Shown: one piece after another, positions 58,582-64,000 of the stretch
How positions within the stretch are numbered: position 1 is the stretch's first letter
Layout of the letters: the number at the start of each line of letters is the position of its first letter
Assembly (NCBI GenBank): GCA_024401555.1
Contig: JAKSKV010000008.1
Location: forward strand, 1-64,000
Direction of reading: 5' to 3'
Source: Paludibacteraceae bacterium
GTDB lineage: Bacteria > Bacteroidota > Bacteroidia > Bacteroidales > Paludibacteraceae
DNA length: 64,000 bases
Made by a program: the position numbers and the translations under genes
The notes under the pieces: model-generated
The model's database searches: none
Told to the model about the DNA's origin: nothing
What the model saw: the letters and a program-made list of their open reading frames with translations, nothing else

Positions 58582-59742
58582 TTATTCGTTTGGGGAGGCC
58601 GCAACCTCCGGTTCGTTCTCTTCTTCCTCTAATTTTTTTCTCAATTCTGGGATAATGTTCCATGCGAGTATGGCGAGACAAGAGAGGAATCCAGCTAAGA
58701 AACCTCCTGCGACCACACCCTTCAATTTCCTCATTTTATCGTTAGGAAGCGGATATCTTGGTTCGTCGATGATTTGGATCAGAGGTGTCTCTTTGGCGAG
58801 ATCCATCTTCAGCATCTCGATGTTTTTCATCATCTCCGTATAGGTGGCCGAGAGTATTTGAATGTCTGTTTCAATTTTCCAGAGCGTTGGCGCCGCATAC
58901 ATACCATTGGCGTTTCTGTTGGCGTCGCTATAGGCGGCTCGCTTGGCGAAGCTTTGGTCTAGGCATTTGCGGACGGAATCCGCCTTGCTTTGGAATGTCT
59001 CCACATTCTTTCTTGCCAAAGCGGTCTTGGTGTTGACGTAGAATTCAGATACTGCCTTCAGGTGCGCCTCGGAGAATCTCTTTGCGAATTGCTCGTCTGG
59101 GAAGGCGAAGGTGTACTCCATAAAAGAGAGTTTCTTGTCTCTTCTGGATACAGCGACTGAGTTCTTGATAAGACTTTGCGCTTTGAGGTTTAGCAAACTA
59201 TCCTGTTCCCTGCTGAAACTCATTCTCTCTTGTTCCAAAGGGTAGAATATGTCACAAGCGGAAACGACTCCATTTTTTGTCTCCTTTTTTGTCTTCTCCT
59301 TTTGGCAGTTAGCTCTTGTGCTATCGCAGGTGAGCAGATATTCCATGAAGGAGAGCGTATCTCCCTCGTACGCTACAGGAGAGAGCAGTGTCTTCTCCAT
59401 CAGTGCTGGAGATTTTAGGAGCTCAAGGACATTGTCTCCTGTGAAGGCATCCATGCCACCTCCTCCTAAGTTGAGCAATGAACTCAATCCTCCCAATGCA
59501 CCTCCCGATGAGGAGGAACCTCCTACAGTGAACGTATAGTGGGAGGAGTAGGTGATAGGTCTGTTGTAGGCGTAGATGTAGCCGATAATGCCTCCTAATA
59601 GTCCAGCCGCAACAATGAACCATTTCTTATTCCATAGAACCGCCCAATATTTTTTTATCGTCTCAAAGATCTCCTTTGCGGATATGTTGTTGGTGGGTTC
59701 TTCGGAACCCATCCCTTTTAGTAACTCTTCAAGCTCGTTCAT
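58582..59742 (-). CDS. Wzz-type chain-length/polysaccharide co-polymerase
   Basis: A 386-residue inner-membrane protein with an N-terminal helix (about 40-60), a periplasmic helical domain (about 70-335), and a second helix (about 340-360) following a Pro-rich line PLIQIIDEPRYPLPNDKMRK. These are the hallmarks of the Wzz family. No tyrosine-kinase domain follows; the chain ends in an acidic cytoplasmic tail. It sets or assists chain length of a surface polysaccharide together with the adjacent exporter (4-base gap). Confidence 0.85.
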   Translation of the reverse strand: MNELEELLKGMGSEEPTNNISAKEIFETIKKYWAVLWNKKWFIVAAGLLGGIIGYIYAYNRPITYSSHYTFTVGGSSSSGGALGGLSSLLNLGGGGMDAFTGDNVLELLKSPALMEKTLLSPVAYEGDTLSFMEYLLTCDSTRANCQKEKTKKETKNGVVSACDIFYPLEQERMSFSREQDSLLNLKAQSLIKNSVAVSRRDKKLSFMEYTFAFPDEQFAKRFSEAHLKAVSEFYVNTKTALARKNVETFQSKADSVRKCLDQSFAKRAAYSDANRNANGMYAAPTLWKIETDIQILSATYTEMMKNIEMLKMDLAKETPLIQIIDEPRYPLPNDKMRKLKGVVAGGFLAGFLSCLAILAWNIIPELRKKLEEEENEPEVAASPNE

Positions 59743-59746
59743 CTTC

Positions 59747-62179
59747 TTATTTTTTTGCGTTCATAATAGCCGTCACCACAACCGATGACATGGTTACAAC
59801 CGACGACATGGTGGTGACAAGGAAGGTGGTGTTTTCCTTGCTGTTGCTGCTTCTCTCTTTCTTCTCCGGCACAAAGATATGTGATCCGGGTTTCACGTCC
59901 GGATAGTTCTTCATCCACAAAAAGTGCCTGGTCGATGCGATTCTTCCGCTTGGGTAAGCTACATAAACCGAACTCTTTTTCGCATTGCTGGTGAAACCTC
60001 CCGCACCTCTTACATATTTTCTGAGGCCAGTGTTGTTGAATACCTCCTTGCCTGGCACTTGGACGCTTCCTGCGATGGTGATGGTTTGCATCTCTTGCGG
60101 AATGAAGATGACGTCTCCATTTCTTACGATTAGATCAGACTCTTCGTTTCCGGGATGTTTGATGATCTTATCTAAACGGATGCCCACAAGGTCTTGCCGT
60201 GCGTTGATCTCTGCTTTGATTTTCTTCAAAGTCTCTTCGTCCTCCGCATTGTTCAACATCTCCATGATTTTCAGGTCTCTCTTTTTCTCCGCCTCTGTCC
60301 GATTGGCGCTGCGGATGAGGAAGGCGCCCTGCGGGTAGGCGAATTTGGTCAATCCTCCGGCGCGGGCGATGACGTCCGAAATTTTCTCAGTCTTGTTGGT
60401 AATGGCGTAAACGCCAGGGTGCCTGCTCTCTCCTGTGATTTGGATAGTGCCTAAGTTCTCATAACCCTCCATTGATCGGATGGTGATTTGGTCGTTGGGC
60501 ATCAACTGGAAATTGCCGTCTGCTCCGTTGAGTGTCCTGTCCAAAGAGAGGAGGAATACCTCCCTCTTTTGATCCCCTTTTTTGAGGACGGAAGAGTCTT
60601 TGATCATGCGGACCACCTCGATCTTCTGAGGGTCTGCGTCTTCCTCAAATCCTCTTGCCAAGAATATTAAATCGCGTAGCGTCGCGTTCTCGTAGTAAGG
60701 GAAAGAACCTGGAGCGATAACTCTACCATAGACGTAGAGTTGTTTTTTATGTTCAAAGTCGTTTTTGCCGCCGATGGTTACGACATCCTCTTTCTGTAAA
60801 GCAACGTTGAATCTTCCCTCCATCAAATCTTTCACATTGAATGAGGTGATTTCTGGGGTGAGGTCGTCTTGGAGCCTTACGATGGTGGCGTTCTCCATGA
60901 AAGCGTCTTCGGTAAGACCGTTCGCTTTGGCAACCAAGTCCTTCAGCGTCATGTTCTCCTCCAACGCATAGACGCCTGGACGGAATACACTACCCATAAT
61001 TTGGACTCTATTGCTGTATTTATCCAACATCTTGCTGATTTGGTAGATGTCGCCAGCCGCCGGTGTGAAAAGGTTGAACAGTTCCTTGGAAACGTCGGCC
61101 ACACTCTTCTCGCCGTTCATGTTTCGGGTGACGGATATACGGTCGGTGTAGGCCTCGTCGGTGAAGCCACCGCAGTAATCCAATAGGTTTTTCAGTGTCT
61201 CTCCCTTTTTGAGTTCAAAGATACCCTCTCGTTTCACTTCTCCGTTTACGGTCACTCTGTTTTCGTAAGTGTTGACTAAGATGACATCCTGGTCTTGGAG
61301 GGTTGTGTTGCTAGGCATGGCTCCGTTGGCGAGGAATTCGTAGAGATCGACAGTCGCCACCTCTTTGCCGCCGCGGATCACCTTGATGTTACGCATGGTT
61401 CCGTTGGATGAAGGGCCGCCACATGCGTTCAAAGCGTTGAATACGGATGAGACGGATGATAGCGTATAGCTTCCTGGCGTGCTGACTTCACCCATGATAT
61501 ACACCTTGATGGAGCGTATTTTGTTGATGGAGACGCTGACGGAGGTTCTGCCGGAGGAGATGGAGGTGTAGATGCCGCTCATCTTTTTCTTGATGACATT
61601 CTCCGCTTCTTCGATGGTAAGGCCGCTCACTTGCGCGACACCTGCATTGGGGATACGGATGGTTCCCTCTTTGGTGACGGTGAGGTCGTAGGTGGCTTCC
61701 GCCATGCCGAACACGTCGATATGGAGTTCGTCGTTAGGTCCCACTCTGTAGTTGCGAGGTGTGGCGACTGCTTGGCTGGGTTCGAAAGAGACTTTGCTGT
61801 TGTTGAAAAGGGTGCTTCCGAAGATACGGCTGTCCATTCGTTTGCTGTTTAAGGCTGTTTCATCAACGGGGGCCGAAGCGATTCTTCTGCTGGCCTCGGA
61901 GATCTCTTCCGCCGAGGTTGTTTGTGTCTCGATGGCGTTGATGCGTGTCTTTAACTTTTCCCACTCCGCCGCAGGCATGTTTTTGGTCTTGGCCATGCGC
62001 TCCACGTCTGCGAGCGAGTAACCCGCATTGGTGTATTTGCTGACGAAGTCGGCGATTTGCGCATCCGATAGCTGGTCTGCCTTCACGTTTTGGATGTTGC
62101 TTAGGGAGATGCTAGCCGCTTCCGCCAACATGAAAACTCCCAAAAGGAAACTAGTAAGGAAACTGAATTTTTTTATCAT
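59747..62179 (-). CDS. Wza-like polysaccharide export protein with many SLBB domains
   Basis: An 810-residue outer-membrane/periplasmic protein. It has a signal peptide (about 1-21), a helical region (30-110), a polysaccharide export domain near 140-225 (YRVGPNDELHIDVFGMAEATYDLTVTKEGTIRIPNAG), and then a series of at least five SLBB units, for example IKVYIMGEVSTPGSYTLS, VTVNGEVKREGIFELKKG, VQIMGSVFRPGVYALEENM, IQITGESRHPGVYAITNK and ITIAGSVQVPGKEVFNN. A C-terminal hydrophobic segment (about 785-805) may anchor it. The start at 62179 begins at the signal peptide. Confidence 0.9.
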   Translation of the reverse strand: MIKKFSFLTSFLLGVFMLAEAASISLSNIQNVKADQLSDAQIADFVSKYTNAGYSLADVERMAKTKNMPAAEWEKLKTRINAIETQTTSAEEISEASRRIASAPVDETALNSKRMDSRIFGSTLFNNSKVSFEPSQAVATPRNYRVGPNDELHIDVFGMAEATYDLTVTKEGTIRIPNAGVAQVSGLTIEEAENVIKKKMSGIYTSISSGRTSVSVSINKIRSIKVYIMGEVSTPGSYTLSSVSSVFNALNACGGPSSNGTMRNIKVIRGGKEVATVDLYEFLANGAMPSNTTLQDQDVILVNTYENRVTVNGEVKREGIFELKKGETLKNLLDYCGGFTDEAYTDRISVTRNMNGEKSVADVSKELFNLFTPAAGDIYQISKMLDKYSNRVQIMGSVFRPGVYALEENMTLKDLVAKANGLTEDAFMENATIVRLQDDLTPEITSFNVKDLMEGRFNVALQKEDVVTIGGKNDFEHKKQLYVYGRVIAPGSFPYYENATLRDLIFLARGFEEDADPQKIEVVRMIKDSSVLKKGDQKREVFLLSLDRTLNGADGNFQLMPNDQITIRSMEGYENLGTIQITGESRHPGVYAITNKTEKISDVIARAGGLTKFAYPQGAFLIRSANRTEAEKKRDLKIMEMLNNAEDEETLKKIKAEINARQDLVGIRLDKIIKHPGNEESDLIVRNGDVIFIPQEMQTITIAGSVQVPGKEVFNNTGLRKYVRGAGGFTSNAKKSSVYVAYPSGRIASTRHFLWMKNYPDVKPGSHIFVPEKKERSSNSKENTTFLVTTMSSVVTMSSVVVTAIMNAKK

Positions 62180-62207
62180 AATAATTATGCTATACTCGTT
62201 AATCTCG

Positions 62208-62215
62208 CAAAAATA
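62208..62215 (-). promoter_or_regulatory. -7 box of the polysaccharide export operon
   Basis: CAAAAATA on the plus strand reads TATTTTTG on the minus strand, 28 bases before the exporter ATG. No clear -33 element at the usual spacing is seen. Confidence 0.45.
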
Positions 62216-62295
62216 CTGAAAATAATTCACAATTCATAAGGTTTCCTGGTAAAACATCGAGGGGAAGACAATCTGGTATAATCGCGAAAAAATGG

Positions 62296-62303
62296 TATTT
62301 TTG
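62296..62303 (+). promoter_or_regulatory. -7 box of the ABC-F gene
   Basis: TATTTTTG lies 18 bases before the ATG at 62322 and downstream of the in-frame ATG at 62292, so the later start is correct. Confidence 0.6.
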
Positions 62304-62321
62304 CGCCGTAATATTAGATTT

Positions 62322-63959
62322 ATGATTTCAGTAGATGGCTTGACGGTCGAATTCTCAGGTTCGACGCTTTTTGAGAATATCTCGTTCCAGGTGAACGAAA
62401 GTGATAGAATTGCCTTGATGGGTAAAAATGGTGCGGGTAAATCTACCTTGCTGAAAATCCTCGCGGGTGTGCAAAATCCCACGCGCGGCTCGGTGACGGC
62501 TCCCAAAGGGACGGTGATCGCCTATCTGCCTCAACATCTGATGACGGAAGATCACCGCACGGTGTTCGAAGAAGCTTCTCTTGCTTTTTCTGAACTTTTC
62601 GCGATGGAGGCGGAGATCGAACGGTTAAATAAAGAATTGACGGAACGAACTGATTACGAGAGTGATAGCTATATGGAGCTCATCGAAAAGGTTTCGACTC
62701 TCAGCGAAAAATATTATTCCATAGAAGATACCAATTACGAGGCGGATGTGGAGAAAACCTTGTTGGGATTAGGCTTCGCCCGTGAAGATTTCAACAAGCC
62801 GACCAACCAGTTCAGTGGCGGATGGCGTATGCGCATCGAGTTGGCGAAGATCTTGCTTCGCAAGCCTGATGTCATCTTGTTGGACGAGCCGACCAACCAC
62901 TTGGATATTGAATCCATTCAATGGTTAGAGGAGTTCTTGGTGGAGAGTGCCAAGGCGGTGATTGTCATCTCGCACGACCGTGCTTTTGTCGATAACATCA
63001 CCACCCGTACCATTGAGGTGACCATGGGCCGTATCTACGATTATAAAGTCAATTATTCCCACTATCTGGAGCTTCGTAAGGAGCGTCGCGAACAGCAACA
63101 AAAGGCCTATGACGAGCAACAAAAGATGATTGCGGAAACCAAGGAATTCATCGAACGATTTAAAGGAACCTATTCTAAAACTTTGCAAGTGCAGTCGCGT
63201 GTGAAGATGTTGGAGAAGTTGGAGATTCTGGAGGTGGACGAGGAGGATACCTCCGCTTTGAGATTGAAATTCCCGCCATCCCCTCGTTCAGGAAGTTATC
63301 CTGTCATTGCGGATCGTGTGGGCAAATCATATGGAGATCATCTTGTGTTCAAAGATGCCACGTTCACCATAGAGCGTGGCGACAAGGTGGCCTTTGTCGG
63401 CAAGAACGGTGAGGGAAAATCCACCTTGGTGAAGGCCATTATGAACGAGATCGACCACGACGGAACCTTGACTTTGGGACACAATGTGATGATCGGTTAT
63501 TTTGCTCAAAATCAAGCCTCTTTGTTGGATGGAGAATTGACGGTCTTCCAAACCATCGATGATGTGGCGAAGGGCGAAATCCGTAATAAAATCAAGGATT
63601 TGCTGGGTGCCTTCATGTTTGGCGGAGAGAATTCCACCAAGAAGGTGAAGGTGCTTTCAGGTGGTGAACGCACCCGTTTGGCGATGATCAAACTCTTGTT
63701 GGAACCTGTGAATCTCCTTATCCTCGACGAGCCTACCAACCACTTGGATATGAAGACCAAGGACATCTTGAAATCGGCCTTGAAGGATTTTGATGGGACA
63801 CTGATTGTCGTTTCCCACGACCGTGATTTCTTGGATGGCTTGGTGACGAAGGTTTACGAGTTCGGTAATAAAAAAGTGACCGAACACCTTTGTGGCATCT
63901 ATGAGTTTTTGCAGGAAAAGAAGATGGAAAATCTTCGTGAAATTGAACGGAAGAATTGA
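62322..63959 (+). CDS. ABC-F family ATPase (Uup/EttA-like ribosome-associated type)
   Basis: A 545-residue protein with two ABC ATPase domains and no membrane segment. Domain 1 has Walker A MGKNGAGKST, signature NQFSGGWRMR and Walker B ILLDEPTNHLD; domain 2 has VGKNGEGKST, VLSGGERTR and LILDEPTNHLD. A charged linker helix (about 235-295) lies between them. ABC-F proteins act on the ribosome, in translation control or antibiotic protection. The sequence looks like a general type and not a known resistance determinant. No C-terminal coiled coil is present beyond a short charged tail. Confidence 0.9.
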   Translation: MISVDGLTVEFSGSTLFENISFQVNESDRIALMGKNGAGKSTLLKILAGVQNPTRGSVTAPKGTVIAYLPQHLMTEDHRTVFEEASLAFSELFAMEAEIERLNKELTERTDYESDSYMELIEKVSTLSEKYYSIEDTNYEADVEKTLLGLGFAREDFNKPTNQFSGGWRMRIELAKILLRKPDVILLDEPTNHLDIESIQWLEEFLVESAKAVIVISHDRAFVDNITTRTIEVTMGRIYDYKVNYSHYLELRKERREQQQKAYDEQQKMIAETKEFIERFKGTYSKTLQVQSRVKMLEKLEILEVDEEDTSALRLKFPPSPRSGSYPVIADRVGKSYGDHLVFKDATFTIERGDKVAFVGKNGEGKSTLVKAIMNEIDHDGTLTLGHNVMIGYFAQNQASLLDGELTVFQTIDDVAKGEIRNKIKDLLGAFMFGGENSTKKVKVLSGGERTRLAMIKLLLEPVNLLILDEPTNHLDMKTKDILKSALKDFDGTLIVVSHDRDFLDGLVTKVYEFGNKKVTEHLCGIYEFLQEKKMENLREIERKN

Positions 63960-63981
63960 TTATGATTTTGTTCGCTTATTG

Positions 63982-64000
63982 GGGCGTTTTCAAAACGCCC
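63982..64000 (+). terminator. hairpin at the right edge, probable ABC-F terminator
   Basis: GGGCGTT (63982-63988) and AACGCCC (63994-64000) form a stem at the end of the window. The expected T-run would lie outside, so the call is partial. Confidence 0.5.

Noticed and set aside
1..64000. CRISPR arrays, tRNA and rRNA genes
   Set aside because: No regularly spaced direct repeats, tRNA T-loop patterns with cloverleaf arms, or rRNA sequence were seen on either strand. A tRNA scan was not possible here, so a missed tRNA cannot be fully excluded.

Overview
The window looks like a chromosomal segment of a Bacteroidales bacterium that I cannot place to genus. Many genes are preceded by the Bacteroidetes -7 promoter box TAnnTTTG rather than by strong Shine-Dalgarno sequences. 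The gene families are typical of the phylum: Bacteroides-type Tra proteins, DUF4835, DUF4286, DUF4468, a PorG-like protein with uppS and bamA, and FISUMP-type lipoproteins.

Layout. (1) 0.4-12.1 kb is the transfer module of an integrative conjugative element or its remnant: traE, traF, traG, traI, traJ, two tandem traK-like genes, a traL-like gene, traM, traN and a long coupling-protein gene. No relaxase, integrase or traO-Q is in the window, and the element continues off the left edge. (2) 12.3-16.8 kb resembles part of an aryl-polyene/flexirubin pathway: a tyrosine-ammonia-lyase-like enzyme, a FabG-type ketoreductase, a LolA-like carrier, a LolB-like lipoprotein and a protein with a TonB-plug-like segment. 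(3) 17.0-18.8 kb is a GTP-type PEP carboxykinase with strongly biased codons. (4) 18.9-22.2 kb is an AT-rich accessory patch with a MazF/PemK-like toxin-antitoxin pair, a strongly folding intergenic element, a small XRE regulator, a YkvA/DUF1232 gene fragment, a secreted FG-GAP-like protein and a DUF4143-type ATPase. It lies between two copies of the same 29-bp terminator hairpin. (5) 22.3-25.7 kb has a lipoprotein glutathione peroxidase, an inner-membrane phosphoethanolamine-transferase-like sulfatase-fold enzyme and a DUF4468 protein. (6) 26.2-33.7 kb is an envelope-biogenesis cluster (porG-like, uppS, bamA, two skp genes, murI). It is bracketed by two inverted copies of a compact promoter-to-terminator element that I read as a small RNA or attenuator family. 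(7) 34.1-42.9 kb holds purL, ppnP, a MntA/HepT toxin-antitoxin pair, a TauE-like permease, a DUF1295 protein, a second AAA ATPase and a FISUMP lipoprotein. (8) 43-48.2 kb holds an iron-dependent alcohol dehydrogenase, a sugar-kinase/RapZ-C fusion, DUF4286, ruvC, a RidA/chorismatase-like protein and a START-like protein. (9) 48.3-54.1 kb holds an LptF/G permease, ribBA, an ExbB-ExbD-TonB set, a DJ-1 protein and a lipoprotein. (10) 54.2-62.2 kb, on the minus strand, runs from a Wza-like exporter and a Wzz-like protein through coaBC, a DUF4835 gene and recN to rnhB. It is followed by a plus-strand ABC-F ATPase ending near the right edge.

Functionally the window is mostly envelope work (outer-membrane assembly, lipid carrier synthesis, lipoprotein traffic, polysaccharide export, TonB energisation) plus core metabolism, with a conjugation module and a small defence/addiction patch. 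I saw no rRNA, tRNA or CRISPR array. The most interesting non-coding signals are the inverted pair at 25832-25963 and 33732-33856, and the folding element at 19516-19696.
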